64,000 bases of DNA from Thomasclavelia sp. (GCA_028749475.1 JAQVWN010000005.1:1-64000), one strand, 5' to 3'. Positions 1 through 9,748 are shown, numbered from the stretch's first letter. Numbers and translations: made by a program. The notes: a model not told the origin generated them from the sequence alone.

Positions 1-148
1 GTTGTTTGTGTTTTATTCTATTCTGTTTAGTTTTCAATGATCTCTATCGGTCCGAGCCGACTTGTTTATAATACACAATATCTTCCCCTTGGTCAACATC
101 TTTTTACACTTTTTTTAAAGTTTTTTTATTTTCTTTAAAACATATAAA
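1..148. other. left-edge intergenic DNA, no gene
   Basis: No open frame with a credible start or ribosome site is present here. The stretch is T-rich with one more GC-rich patch at about 45-63. By general appearance it resembles the non-coding flanks seen next to rRNA operons or contig ends in gut Firmicutes, but nothing in the 148 bases identifies an RNA gene, so I assign no function. Confidence 0.3.
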
Positions 149-172
149 AAAGGGACAATATTTTGTCCCTTT
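149..172 (-). terminator. Rho-independent terminator of nifJ
   Basis: A perfect 10-bp inverted repeat AAAGGGACAA / TTGTCCCTTT with a 4-nt loop lies just past the stop codon of the PFOR gene. On the minus strand it is followed by a short T-rich run, the usual layout of an intrinsic terminator. Confidence 0.85.
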
Positions 173-180
173 ATTTATAC

Positions 181-3100
181 TTATTTAGCTGCCATAGTAT
201 CTAAACGTTCACGTCTATCTTTAGCATCTTTTAAACATTTATCCATTAAAGCTTCAGCATGTTCAGGATTTACTTTAGTTAATTGAGCAAATCTGTTTTC
301 TGACAATAAGAAGTCTTTAAATTCATCAAAGTTAGGTTCTTTAGAATCTAGTTGTAATGGATTCTTACCTTCAGCTTCAAGTCTTGGATCATATCTTAAT
401 AAATTATAGTATCCTGATTTAACAGCATTTCTTTGATGTAATTGATGATTTAACATACCACCCTTAATACCATGTTCTTGACAAGGTGCATAAGCAATAA
501 TTAATGATGGTCCATCATAAGATTCAGCTTCTTTAAATGCTTTAATAGTTTGAGCACTATTAGCACCCATAGAAACTTGTGCAACATAGACATGACCATA
601 AGCCATAGCCATTTGTGCTAAGTCTTTCTTAGCAACCTTTTTACCACCAGCAGTAAACTTAGCAATAGATCCTGCTTGTGATGATTTAGAAGATTGTCCT
701 CCTGTATTAGAATATACTTCAGTATCTAATACTAAGATATTAACATTTTGATCATTAGCAATAACATGGTCTAATCCACCATAACCGATGTCATAAGCCC
801 ATCCATCTCCACCAACAATCCATTGAGATTTTCCTACAAAGTCGCCTTTGTACATTAACAATTCTTTAACATCTTTATTAGAAGAAGCTTCAATCTTAGA
901 AAGTAAATCAGGTACGACTTTTCTTTCTTCAGATCTGTTTCCTTTAACATCAAGATATTTATTCATTGCTTCTACAAGTTCAGGTTCAACATTATCTTTA
1001 ACGTTGTTCCATACTGTAAGCATATGTCCTTGTTTGTAGTTATCAGCAAGTTTCATACCAAAACCATATTCAGCATTATCTTCGAATAATGAGTTAGCCC
1101 AAGAAGGACCTTCTCCATTTTTATCAAAGTTAAATGGTGTAGATGGTGTAGAACCACAATAGATTGAACTACATCCAGTTGCATTAGCAATCATCATATC
1201 TTTACCAAATAATTGAGTAGCTAAACGATAGTATGGAGTTTCTCCACATCCACCACAAGCTCCAGATCCTTCAAAATATGGACGCATAAATCCAACACCT
1301 TTAGCAGTAGTAGTTGGATATCTATCATCACGGTATTCAACATTGTTATACATATATTCTGCAAGTTCAGAATGTTTAAGTTCATCTTTAACATGAACCA
1401 TTTCAAGTGCTTTGTTTCCACCTTTACCTGGACATTCAGTAACACAAAGTCCACATCCAACACAGTTATCAGGTGATACTTGGATACGATATACTAAACC
1501 ATCAACATTTTTACCCATTGGGTCTAATACATCATCACTAATGTCTTCTGGTAAAGCGCTCATTTCATCACTATCAATTAAGAAAGCACGAATAGTAGCA
1601 TGAGGACATACCATTACACAGTTATTACATTGAATACAGTTATCCTTATTCCAGTGAGGAACCATTGTTGCAATAGCTCTCTTTTCTTTCATAGCTATTC
1701 CTGACTTCATAGATCCATCAAGTTTATCTAAGAAAGCAGATACAGGTAAATCATTACCATCTAATGCATTGATTACAGATACGAAGTCATCAAAATATTC
1801 ATCACCAGTTGGTTTACGAGTTGCATTAACTGTTAAGTTAGACCAACTTGGATCAACACTAACTTCTTCTACAGCATCTTTACCAGCATCAATTGCTTTA
1901 TAGTTAAGTTGAACAATGGCATCACCTTTTTTACTATAAGATTTCTTAGCCATTTCTTTCATATACTCTACTGATTTATCAATAGGCATAATTGCTGGAT
2001 TTAATTTGAAGAAAGCAGATTGAAGAATAGTATTTGTACGACGACCCATACCAATTTCATTTGCAATCTTATTAGCGTTAATGATATAGAATTTAGCATG
2101 TTTATCAGCTAATTGTTTTTTAACTCTATTTGGAAGATAATCAACAATTTCTTCTTTAGTGAATTCTGTATTAAGTAAGAATGATCCACCATCTTTTAAG
2201 TTCTTTAACATATCATATTTAATAACATAGTTATCTAAAGAACTTGAAATAAAGTCAGCGTTATTGATATAGTATGTAGCTCTAATTGGAGTACTACCAA
2301 AACGTAAGTTACTACGAGTAGCTCCACCAGCCTTTTTACTATCATATGCAAAGTATGCTTGAGAGTATAAATCTGTGTGGTCTCCAATAATCTTAATAGA
2401 AGATTTATTAGCAGATACTGTACCATCAGATCCTAATCCATAGAATAGGCATTCTGTATAGTTTGCAGATAAGTGGAATTCAGGATCTTCTTTAAGTGAT
2501 AAATGAGTTACATCATCATCAATACCAATTGTAAATGATGTAAATGGATTATCACTATTTAAGTGTTCGTATACAGCATTAATTTGAGCAGGAGTTGTAT
2601 CCTTAGAACCCATACCATAACGACCACCAATAATAGTCTTAACATGTTCAACATCTTTTAAGACTGAACATACATCAAGATATAAAGGTTCACCAGTAGC
2701 ACCCATTTCTTTTGTACGATCTAACACTGCAACTTTTTCAACAGTATTAGGTAATACTTTAAGTAAGTACTTAGGTGAGAATGGACGATATAAATGTACT
2801 TTAATTAATCCAACACGATCACCTTGTTTATTCATTGCATCAATTGTATCTTCAATTGTTTCTGTTACAGAACCCATGGCAATGATAACTCTAGATGCAT
2901 CTTTAGCTCCATAATATGTAAATGGTGCATATTCACGACCAGTTAAATCAGAAATCTTCTTCATATAATCAGCAGCGATTTCTACAACATCTCCATAATG
3001 TTTATTTTGAGCTTCACGACCTTGGAAATAGATGTCATCATTTTCAGCTCCACCACGTTCAATAGGATTAGTATGTGGATTTAAAGCATTTTCTTTAAAT

Positions 3101-3705
3101 TTCTTTACAGCATCCATATCAACTAATTTAGCTAAATCATCATAATCCATTACTTCAACTTTTTGAATTTCATGAGAAGTTCTAAATCCATCAAAGAAAT
3201 GCATTACAGGAACACTAGCTTTAATAGCAGTTAAATGTGCTACTCCAGCAAGATCCATTACTTCTTGAACGGAATGACTACAAATCATAGGCATACCAAC
3301 TTGACGACAAGCATAGATATCTTGGTGATCTCCAAAGATATTTAATGATCTAGTTGCAAGTGATCTAGCAGCTACATGGAATACACCAGGTAATAATTCT
3401 CCAGTAATCTTATATAGATTAGGGATCATTAATAATAGACCTTGTGATGCAGTAAATGTAGTAGCTAAAGTTCCACCTTGTAAAGCCCCATGGACAGCTC
3501 CTGAAGCACCACCTTCAGATTGCATTTCCATTACATTAACAGGTGAACCAAAAATATTTTTTCTTCCTTGAGCAGCCCAAGCTTCAGCTTGTTCAGCCAT
3601 TGGAGAAGAAGGTGTGATTGGATAGATACTTGCCACTTCAGAAAAGGCATAAGCCACGTGAGCAGCAGCAGTATTACCATCCATTGATAAATACTTTTTA
3701 CTCAT
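181..3705 (-). CDS. nifJ: pyruvate:ferredoxin (flavodoxin) oxidoreductase
   Basis: This 1174-residue protein has the full length of the single-chain homodimeric PFOR family. It converts pyruvate and CoA to acetyl-CoA, CO2 and reduced ferredoxin in the cytoplasm, the main pyruvate exit in anaerobes. Visible marks are the N-terminal YPITPSSPMAE motif of the TPP-binding alpha region, a two-cluster ferredoxin insert (CIQCNNCVMVCP at about 690-700 and CVGCGLCVTECP near 747) and the C-terminal GDGWAYDIGYGG TPP/Mg segment with a CGGCGETPY cluster-binding site before it. The ATG is preceded by AAGGAGG at ideal spacing. It is a single-gene unit closed by the hairpin at 149-172. Its electrons are presumably used by the HydABC hydrogenase encoded at 52-60 kb. 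Confidence 0.97.
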   Translation of the reverse strand: MSKKYLSMDGNTAAAHVAYAFSEVASIYPITPSSPMAEQAEAWAAQGRKNIFGSPVNVMEMQSEGGASGAVHGALQGGTLATTFTASQGLLLMIPNLYKITGELLPGVFHVAARSLATRSLNIFGDHQDIYACRQVGMPMICSHSVQEVMDLAGVAHLTAIKASVPVMHFFDGFRTSHEIQKVEVMDYDDLAKLVDMDAVKKFKENALNPHTNPIERGGAENDDIYFQGREAQNKHYGDVVEIAADYMKKISDLTGREYAPFTYYGAKDASRVIIAMGSVTETIEDTIDAMNKQGDRVGLIKVHLYRPFSPKYLLKVLPNTVEKVAVLDRTKEMGATGEPLYLDVCSVLKDVEHVKTIIGGRYGMGSKDTTPAQINAVYEHLNSDNPFTSFTIGIDDDVTHLSLKEDPEFHLSANYTECLFYGLGSDGTVSANKSSIKIIGDHTDLYSQAYFAYDSKKAGGATRSNLRFGSTPIRATYYINNADFISSSLDNYVIKYDMLKNLKDGGSFLLNTEFTKEEIVDYLPNRVKKQLADKHAKFYIINANKIANEIGMGRRTNTILQSAFFKLNPAIMPIDKSVEYMKEMAKKSYSKKGDAIVQLNYKAIDAGKDAVEEVSVDPSWSNLTVNATRKPTGDEYFDDFVSVINALDGNDLPVSAFLDKLDGSMKSGIAMKEKRAIATMVPHWNKDNCIQCNNCVMVCPHATIRAFLIDSDEMSALPEDISDDVLDPMGKNVDGLVYRIQVSPDNCVGCGLCVTECPGKGGNKALEMVHVKDELKHSELAEYMYNNVEYRDDRYPTTTAKGVGFMRPYFEGSGACGGCGETPYYRLATQLFGKDMMIANATGCSSIYCGSTPSTPFNFDKNGEGPSWANSLFEDNAEYGFGMKLADNYKQGHMLTVWNNVKDNVEPELVEAMNKYLDVKGNRSEERKVVPDLLSKIEASSNKDVKELLMYKGDFVGKSQWIVGGDGWAYDIGYGGLDHVIANDQNVNILVLDTEVYSNTGGQSSKSSQAGSIAKFTAGGKKVAKKDLAQMAMAYGHVYVAQVSMGANSAQTIKAFKEAESYDGPSLIIAYAPCQEHGIKGGMLNHQLHQRNAVKSGYYNLLRYDPRLEAEGKNPLQLDSKEPNFDEFKDFLLSENRFAQLTKVNPEHAEALMDKCLKDAKDRRERLDTMAAK

Positions 3706-3802
3706 TAAATAATTCCTCCTTATAACTAACCCTTATTTTATCACTTAATGCCTTCAATTACTATGTAATTAATCTAATTTTATTTTCATTTTTAAGTAAA
3801 AA

Positions 3803-3828
3803 AAATCATTAGCTTAAGCTAATGATTT
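3803..3828 (-). terminator. terminator after the galU operon
   Basis: A perfect 26-bp palindrome (half-site AAATCATTAGCTT) begins 4 bases beyond the stop codon of the small membrane protein gene. On the minus strand it runs into TTTTTTAC. It closes the four-gene operon that starts at 6844. Confidence 0.85.
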
Positions 3829-3831
3829 ATA

Positions 3832-4323
3832 CTATCCTTTACAGTTTGAATATATATAATAAGCCCCAATTAAATACATAATAAGCGTAATTGGTCTTCT
3901 AATTAATTCTGCTGCAACAAAGTTTAACATCGTTTGAAGCATTATTGGATTAAGCAATGAACTAAAACTCATTCCAATATTAAAATAGTAAATAAACTCA
4001 TATATTAAAATTCCTAAAATTATTCCTAAAACATATGTAACAGTTAAAGCAATAGCTAAATTATCACTATTATACCCTCTTGCTAGGTAAGCCCCTGCTT
4101 TAACAATCAAATACGCTAGAAGAACAATAAAGAATCCTAGTCTAAAATGAATGATAGATGAAATATACTCTATGATTAATGCTCCCAGTGTTGATATAAG
4201 TAAAGAGCCCATAATAATCTTAGCCCAATCACCACCAGAGAACTTAGCATCATTATTTTGATTAAAATATGCTTTTGCTTCTTTTCTTTGTTTGCGTGCT
4301 TCTAAATCTTCTTTAAATCCCAT
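3832..4323 (-). CDS. hypothetical four-helix membrane protein
   Basis: I do not recognise a family for this 163-residue protein. It begins with a charged, Lys/Glu-rich cytosolic segment of about 33 residues, followed by hydrophobic stretches at roughly 34-55, 62-78, 91-112 and 122-155, so three or four transmembrane helices. No catalytic motif is visible. It is the last gene of the dprA-like/rhomboid/galU operon, starting one base after the galU stop codon with an AAGGAT-like ribosome site inside the end of galU. That spacing suggests translational coupling with UDP-glucose synthesis, so a role in envelope polysaccharide or lipid metabolism is possible but unproven. Confidence 0.75.
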   Translation of the reverse strand: MGFKEDLEARKQRKEAKAYFNQNNDAKFSGGDWAKIIMGSLLISTLGALIIEYISSIIHFRLGFFIVLLAYLIVKAGAYLARGYNSDNLAIALTVTYVLGIILGILIYEFIYYFNIGMSFSSLLNPIMLQTMLNFVAAELIRRPITLIMYLIGAYYIYSNCKG

Positions 4324-4324
4324 T

Positions 4325-5218
4325 CTATTGATCCTTTACAATTTCTTTTAAATAATCAAGTACTTGATCATGAAGTTCTTCTCTATCTAAAGCAAAATCA
4401 ATTGTAGCCTTTACAAATCCAACTTTACTTCCTACATCATATCTTTTTCCTTCAAAATCATAAGCATAAACCGCTTGCTTATCCATTAAACGTTTAATAG
4501 CATCAGTAAGTTGAATTTCTCCACCAGCACCTTTTCCTTGAGTCTCTAACATTTCAAAGACATCAGGAGTTAAAACATAACGTCCAAGTACAGCCATTTG
4601 ACTTGGCGCATCTTCCCGTTTTGGTTTTTCTACCATATCACAAAGTTTAACAAGTCTTCCTTTTGGTTTAGAAGTTTTCGAAGGAGATACAATTCCATAT
4701 TTAGATACATCTTCTTCAGGAACAGTTTGAACACCAACAACACTCGCACCTGTTTCAGCGTAAGCATCAATTAGTTGTCTTAAAGCAGGTTTCCCTTTTT
4801 TATTTACAACTACATCATCTCCAAGTAATACTGCAAATGGTTCATCTCCAATAAAAGATTCAGCACATAATACTGCATGGCCAAGTCCTTTAGGTTCTTT
4901 TTGACGAATGTAGTATATGTTAGCCATATTAGCGATATCATCAATCATCTTGACTAAATCATTCTTGCCTGATTCTTTAAGTCTTTCTTCAAGTTCATAA
5001 TTTTTATCGAAATGATTTTCCATAGCATGTTTATTTGAGTTAGTGATAATAAGGATTTCTTCAATTCCACTTTCAACTGCTTCTTGAACTATGTATTGAA
5101 TAGTAGGTATATCTACTATTGGTAACATTTCTTTAGGCATTGATTTTGTAACTGGTAAAAATCTTGTTCCTAATCCAGCGGCTGGTATAATTGCTTTTCT
5201 TACTTTGTTTGATTTCAT
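4325..5218 (-). CDS. galU: UTP--glucose-1-phosphate uridylyltransferase
   Basis: GalU makes UDP-glucose from UTP and glucose-1-phosphate for glycolipid, teichoic acid or capsule synthesis. The 297-residue product starts with the nucleotidyltransferase signature KAIIPAAGLGTRFLP and the KSMPKEMLPI loop, and also has LLGDDVV (metal-binding Asp) and VEKP. I chose the ATG at 5218 because AGGAGAAG precedes it. An upstream in-frame ATG at 5254 would overlap the rhomboid gene and lacks a ribosome site. It is the third gene of a minus-strand operon, 11 bases after the rhomboid stop. Confidence 0.95.
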   Translation of the reverse strand: MKSNKVRKAIIPAAGLGTRFLPVTKSMPKEMLPIVDIPTIQYIVQEAVESGIEEILIITNSNKHAMENHFDKNYELEERLKESGKNDLVKMIDDIANMANIYYIRQKEPKGLGHAVLCAESFIGDEPFAVLLGDDVVVNKKGKPALRQLIDAYAETGASVVGVQTVPEEDVSKYGIVSPSKTSKPKGRLVKLCDMVEKPKREDAPSQMAVLGRYVLTPDVFEMLETQGKGAGGEIQLTDAIKRLMDKQAVYAYDFEGKRYDVGSKVGFVKATIDFALDREELHDQVLDYLKEIVKDQ

Positions 5219-5229
5219 TTTCTCTTCTC

Positions 5230-5850
5230 CTAATTTACGATATTGTATTTCCATTGTGGTAATGGGAATAATTTAATAATGATTAATGTTGTAATAAATC
5301 CACCAATAAATCCTGATATATGTCCACTAAGAGATATTGAAGGCATTGCAAAAGACAGTACTAACATTAATACTAAACTTGGGGCTACAGCTTTAAATAG
5401 TTGAGTATAATTACCCTTTAGAGTCCAAGCTAGAGCTACAATCGATCCTAATAGACCAAACAGCGCTCCTGATATTCCCCCTGCTATACTGTTTGCTCCA
5501 TATCCAGTAATAATATAAGCAAATAAAGGAAGTACTGTAGTTGAAAGAGTACTTACTATCATAACAGCTAAATATCTCTTCCATCCAAGAATTTGTTCCA
5601 TAATTCTAAGATTATATAAAGAATAGGTATTACAAAAAATATGCATAATCCCAAAGTGAATAAAGTTTGCAGTAATTAATCGATACCACTGACCATATTC
5701 CAATACTAGTATTGGATTAAAACCTCCTGCTTCAATTCCTTGAGCAACATTCATATCTGGACTATAGATAAGACTTGTAAACACATATACTATACAAACA
5801 ATAGCTATAAACACGTATGTAACTTTATAAGTTTCTAATTCTTTATTCAT
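5230..5850 (-). CDS. rhomboid-family intramembrane serine protease
   Basis: This 206-residue multi-pass protein carries the rhomboid marks: an HFGIMHIFCN motif (HxxxxHxxxN) in the second helix, GISGALFG with the nucleophilic Ser in GxSG, and LSGHISGF giving the catalytic His. Rhomboids cut single-pass membrane proteins within the bilayer. Six hydrophobic segments are visible, the usual bacterial core. The ATG at 5850 follows AGGAG at good spacing; the TTG one codon upstream is less likely. The gene overlaps the end of the dprA-like gene by 8 bases and is followed by galU, so it is translated as part of that operon. Confidence 0.88.
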   Translation of the reverse strand: MNKELETYKVTYVFIAIVCIVYVFTSLIYSPDMNVAQGIEAGGFNPILVLEYGQWYRLITANFIHFGIMHIFCNTYSLYNLRIMEQILGWKRYLAVMIVSTLSTTVLPLFAYIITGYGANSIAGGISGALFGLLGSIVALAWTLKGNYTQLFKAVAPSLVLMLVLSFAMPSISLSGHISGFIGGFITTLIIIKLFPLPQWKYNIVN

Positions 5851-6844
5851 CAACTTCTCCTATAATTTCATACATTGACATTTGATCAATATCAACTCTT
5901 TTACTTTCTTCTTCTGGTTTATTGTTTAAATAAATCTTTTCAAAGCCATCATCAGAAAAAATATCATTTATTTCAATTGGAGTGGCATGCATTTCAATTA
6001 AACGATCATTTGAAAGATTGCCGTTGTTAACAACTAACAACTTATTCCATTTATTATGAAGATTTATAATAGCACCAAACCATGATAAACCACCATTAAT
6101 CTTTGTTGAAACAATAACTTGATATTTAGATAAACCACTCACATAGACATTCCTATCTAATAATTTAGATGCACTAAGTGAGCCTTCAATACTTTCTGTA
6201 CACATTATAAGCATTCTACCGTTTTTTAAATAACGACTATACTTTTCACATTTACCATTAAAATCATCGCAGACAAATAATACTGCACTACCACCATGAT
6301 TTAAATCATATCTTAAACATTCTTTATCAACACCTTCATTATCATTAGAAACTAAAATATAATTATGGTTATTTATTTTATCTACTAGTCTTTTACAATA
6401 AGAGCCACTCTCTTTATCAACATTTTGAAGACCAACTATAGAAACATTATTACCTAAAAGTTCAACATTACCTTTATAGTAGAAATATAAAGGAGCCTTC
6501 TTCTTCATTTGAGTAAGCATGATTGTCGGATAAGTACTCTCATATTTAGTAGATATTAAGATACCTTTTTTATCAAGATTAAATATATAATCGAGTAATA
6601 CAAATAATTCAATTTTCCGACTGGTTATTTTGTCAGCAACTACTTTATCTATTCCAAGGACTGATACTAATTCTTCCTTGTTTAAGTTGAGCAAACAACC
6701 TGGACCTGTTAAACCTTGAATTTTAATAATTCTTTCGATAGTATACCATTCATCATTAGTAAGAGGACTACTAACAAACTTATAGCAATCCATACAATAT
6801 AAAAGAGTGCTTAATGAATCTATATTCAATTGATTTTTAACCAT
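5843..6844 (-). CDS. divergent DprA/Smf-like Rossmann protein
   Basis: The 333-residue protein resembles DprA, which loads RecA on incoming single-stranded DNA during transformation. It shows an N-terminal helical part ending in a short helix-hairpin-helix-like stretch, then YPTIMLTQMKKKAPLYFYYKG followed by VSIVG, matching the DprA order YP-(x)-PP-LY-(x)-KG-(x)-VG. The diagnostic GSR(x)xS phosphate-site motif of DprA is replaced by GLQNVDKES, and the glycine-rich region later in the fold is poorly kept. Nucleic-acid binding may therefore be altered or lost. The ATG at 6844 follows GAGGAG; an upstream in-frame start lacks a site. It heads the rhomboid-galU operon. A degenerate DprA or a paralogue with a new role are both possible. 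Confidence 0.6.
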   Translation of the reverse strand: MVKNQLNIDSLSTLLYCMDCYKFVSSPLTNDEWYTIERIIKIQGLTGPGCLLNLNKEELVSVLGIDKVVADKITSRKIELFVLLDYIFNLDKKGILISTKYESTYPTIMLTQMKKKAPLYFYYKGNVELLGNNVSIVGLQNVDKESGSYCKRLVDKINNHNYILVSNDNEGVDKECLRYDLNHGGSAVLFVCDDFNGKCEKYSRYLKNGRMLIMCTESIEGSLSASKLLDRNVYVSGLSKYQVIVSTKINGGLSWFGAIINLHNKWNKLLVVNNGNLSNDRLIEMHATPIEINDIFSDDGFEKIYLNNKPEEESKRVDIDQMSMYEIIGEVDE

Positions 6845-6937
6845 TCTATCACTCCTCATACTAATTAAATAATACAACATCTACTAAAAAAAAGGAACAA
6901 AGGAATTCTCTTCATCAAATATATTCAATAAAAATAA

Positions 6938-6959
6938 AGGCACATCCAAGGATGTGCCT
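6938..6959 (-). terminator. terminator of ppdK
   Basis: A 9-bp stem AGGCACATC / GATGTGCCT with a 4-base loop lies just beyond a run of TAA triplets after the ppdK stop. On the minus strand it is followed by TTATTTTTATT, a good U-tract. Confidence 0.9.
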
Positions 6960-6960
6960 A

Positions 6961-6984
6961 TTATTATTATTATTATTATTATTA
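6961..6984 (-). repeat. (TAA)8 microsatellite of in-frame stop codons
   Basis: Eight perfect TTA triplets on the plus strand read as eight consecutive TAA codons, in frame with ppdK, on the minus strand. The first is the ppdK stop and a TAG follows the last. It sits exactly between the coding region and the terminator stem. Confidence 0.9.
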
Positions 6985-9648
6985 TTTATCTTTCTTTAAT
7001 ACTTTATCGTTTTCATGAGCAATGATAATTTCTTCAGCAGCAGCTTGAGCAGCAGCAAGTCTTGCAACAAGAACACGATATGGTGAACAAGAAACGTAAT
7101 TTAACCCTAACTTATGACAGAATTTGATAGATTCAGGATCTCCACCATGTTCTCCACAAATACCAAGTCTTAAGTTTTTATTAGTACTACGACCTTTTGT
7201 TGCAGCCATTTCAATTAATTGTCCAACACCATTTTGATCTAGTGATACAAATGGATCTACTTGTAATACTTTACGATCGATATATTCAGGTAAGAAACTT
7301 CCAATATCATCACGAGAGAATCCAAATGTCATTTGAGTTAAGTCATTAGTTCCAAATGAGAAGAATTTTGCATGCTTAGCAAGTTTATCAGCTGTTAAAG
7401 CAGCTCTTGGAATTTCAATCATTGTACCAATTTCATATTCGATATTAGAATTTTTAGCTTCCTTAGCTTTTTCAATTGCTTCAGTGATATTGTTTTTAAC
7501 ATAAACCATTTCTGATTCTGAACCAATTAATGGAAGCATAATTTCAGGAACGATTTTAGTTTTTAATTCAGTAGAAACTTCGATTGCAGCATCAATAATA
7601 GCAGTAACTTGCATATTATAGATTTCTGGATAAGTAACCGCAAGTCTAGAACCACGATGTCCAAGCATTGGGTTAACTTCTTTAAGTGAAGCTCCCTTTT
7701 CTTTTACTTCATATAGTGTCTTACCAAGTTTATCAGCAACTACTTGATATTCGTCATCTGTATGAGGTAAGAATTCATGAAGAGGTGGATCTAGTAAACG
7801 AATTGTTACTGGGAATCCAATCATTGCACGATAAATTCCTTTAAAGTCTTCAACTTGGAATTTATATAATTCATCAAGAGCTTTTATTCTTTCTTCAACT
7901 GTGTCAGATAGAATCATTTCTCTAACATATTGGATACGGTCACCTTCGAAGAACATATGTTCAGTACGGCAAAGACCAACACCTTCAGCTCCAAATTTAA
8001 CAGCAGTTTGAGCATCTTTAGGACTATCAGCATTTGCATGAACTTCTAAAGTTTTAATTTCATCAGCCCATGACATTAATGTTGCAAAGTCACCAGATAA
8101 TTCAGATTCTTTAGATTCAAGAACACCTATATATACTTTACCTGTAGAACCATTTAATGAAATTTCAGTTCCTTCAGGATATGTTTTACCATCAACAGTA
8201 AATGTATGAGCATCATAATCAATTGATAATGCTTTAGCACCTACGATACAACATTTACCCATACCACGAGCAACAACAGCAGCATGAGAAGTCATTCCAC
8301 CGGTACTAGTTAAGATACCTTCACAATCAACCATACCTTGGATGTCTTCAGGTGAAGTTTCATGTCTTACTAAGACTACTTTTTCACCAGCAACTGCTTT
8401 TTCATGAACAGTTTCAGCATCTAAGTATACTTTACCAGCTCCAGCTCCTGGAGAAGCAGGTAAACCTTCAAGGAATGAAGTAGCACCTTTTAAAGCTTCA
8501 GGAGTAAAGTTTGGATGAAGAAGTTGAGTAACTTGATCAGCCTCAATTCTAGTTACAGCTTCATATTTATTAATTAATCCTTCTTCAACTAAATCAACAG
8601 CAATCTTTAATGCTGCAGTTCCAGTTCTTTTACCATTACGAGTTTGAAGAAGATATAATTTTCCATTTTCAACTGTAAATTCACAGTCTTGCATATCACG
8701 ATAGTGTTTTTCAAGACCTTTAACAATTCCAACTAGTTGTTTATAAATTTCTGGCATATCTTCAGCTAAACGATCAATCTTTTGAGGAGTTCTAATACCA
8801 GCAACTACATCTTCACCTTGAGCGTTAATTAGGTATTCACCATAAATATGGTTATCACCATTAGCAGCGTTTCTAGTAAATAATACACCTGTACCAGAAT
8901 CATCTCCCATATTACCAAATACCATTTGTTGAACGTTAACAGCAGTTCCTAAATCATGAGGAATATTATTTAAATTACGATAAATAATAGCTCTGTCATT
9001 GTTCCAAGATCTAAATACTGCAAGAATAGCTCCCATTAATTGATCCTTAGCATCTTGTGGGAAATCTTTTCCTAATTCTTGTTTAAAGATTTCTTTAAAT
9101 TGAGGGATAATAGTGTTTTCAAAATCATCAGAAGTAATTCCTAAATCACTTTCATATCCGTTAGCTTGTTTAAGAGCAGTTAATTTAGCTTCAAATTTTT
9201 CTTTATCGATTTCACATACTACATCAGAATACATTTGAATAAAACGACGATAACTATCAAATGCAAAACGACGATTATTTGTTTGCTTAGCTACAACTTC
9301 AACTGTTTTATCATTTAAACCTAAGTTTAAAATTGTATCCATCATACCTGGCATTGAGAATTTAGCACCTGAACGAACAGAAACAAGTAATGGATTATCT
9401 AATCCTCCTAATTTCTTACCAGTCATTTTTTCTAATCTTTCTAAAGATTCATCAATTTGTTTTTTCATTGTATCATTGATGATCTTACCATCAGCATAGT
9501 ATTCATTACATGCTTCAGTTGTTACAGTAAAACCTTGTGGTACTGGTAACCCTAAATTAACCATTGCAGCTAAGTTAGCACCTTTACCACCAAGAAGACC
9601 ACGCATCATTTCGTTTCCTTCTTCAAACATATAAACATATTTTTTCAC
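6982..9648 (-). CDS. ppdK: pyruvate, phosphate dikinase
   Basis: PPDK reversibly interconverts pyruvate, ATP and phosphate with PEP, AMP and PPi. In fermenters it often runs in the glycolytic direction and saves energy through PPi. The 888-residue length is standard. Visible are the N-terminal ATP-grasp LLGGKGANLAAM, the swivelling domain TSTGGMTSHAAVVARGMG with the phosphorylated His, and the C-terminal PEP site with LGICGEHGGDP. The start is GTG at 9648, preceded by AAGGAGG. The promoter lies at 9679-9707 with a cre-like site inside it, suggesting carbon-source control. Pyruvate kinase is also encoded at 47-48.5 kb, so PEP and pyruvate can be linked by two routes. Confidence 0.97.
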   Translation of the reverse strand: MKKYVYMFEEGNEMMRGLLGGKGANLAAMVNLGLPVPQGFTVTTEACNEYYADGKIINDTMKKQIDESLERLEKMTGKKLGGLDNPLLVSVRSGAKFSMPGMMDTILNLGLNDKTVEVVAKQTNNRRFAFDSYRRFIQMYSDVVCEIDKEKFEAKLTALKQANGYESDLGITSDDFENTIIPQFKEIFKQELGKDFPQDAKDQLMGAILAVFRSWNNDRAIIYRNLNNIPHDLGTAVNVQQMVFGNMGDDSGTGVLFTRNAANGDNHIYGEYLINAQGEDVVAGIRTPQKIDRLAEDMPEIYKQLVGIVKGLEKHYRDMQDCEFTVENGKLYLLQTRNGKRTGTAALKIAVDLVEEGLINKYEAVTRIEADQVTQLLHPNFTPEALKGATSFLEGLPASPGAGAGKVYLDAETVHEKAVAGEKVVLVRHETSPEDIQGMVDCEGILTSTGGMTSHAAVVARGMGKCCIVGAKALSIDYDAHTFTVDGKTYPEGTEISLNGSTGKVYIGVLESKESELSGDFATLMSWADEIKTLEVHANADSPKDAQTAVKFGAEGVGLCRTEHMFFEGDRIQYVREMILSDTVEERIKALDELYKFQVEDFKGIYRAMIGFPVTIRLLDPPLHEFLPHTDDEYQVVADKLGKTLYEVKEKGASLKEVNPMLGHRGSRLAVTYPEIYNMQVTAIIDAAIEVSTELKTKIVPEIMLPLIGSESEMVYVKNNITEAIEKAKEAKNSNIEYEIGTMIEIPRAALTADKLAKHAKFFSFGTNDLTQMTFGFSRDDIGSFLPEYIDRKVLQVDPFVSLDQNGVGQLIEMAATKGRSTNKNLRLGICGEHGGDPESIKFCHKLGLNYVSCSPYRVLVARLAAAQAAAEEIIIAHENDKVLKKDK

Positions 9649-9678
9649 GTTAAATTCCTCCTTGAAATAACTATATTA

Positions 9679-9707
9679 ATTATACACTTGTAAGCGTATA
9701 CATTCAA
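9679..9707 (-). promoter_or_regulatory. ppdK promoter with embedded cre-like operator
   Basis: On the minus strand TTGAAT (9702-9707) and TATAAT (9679-9684) are separated by 17 bases. The sequence TGTAAGCGTATACA at 9689-9702 matches the catabolite-responsive element consensus TGWAARCGYTWNCW at 13 of 14 positions by hand count and fills the spacer. Binding of CcpA there would block RNA polymerase. Confidence 0.7.
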
Positions 9708-9748
9708 TAAATATCCAAAAATTTAAGAAACAATTTATAAACTATATT

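Noticed and set aside
1-148. 5S or other rRNA fragment at the left edge
   Set aside because: No conserved rRNA segment could be recognised; the resemblance to rRNA flanks is only general.
3720-3780. cre site upstream of nifJ
   Set aside because: The TTGAAGGCATTAAG segment lacks the central CG and matches poorly.
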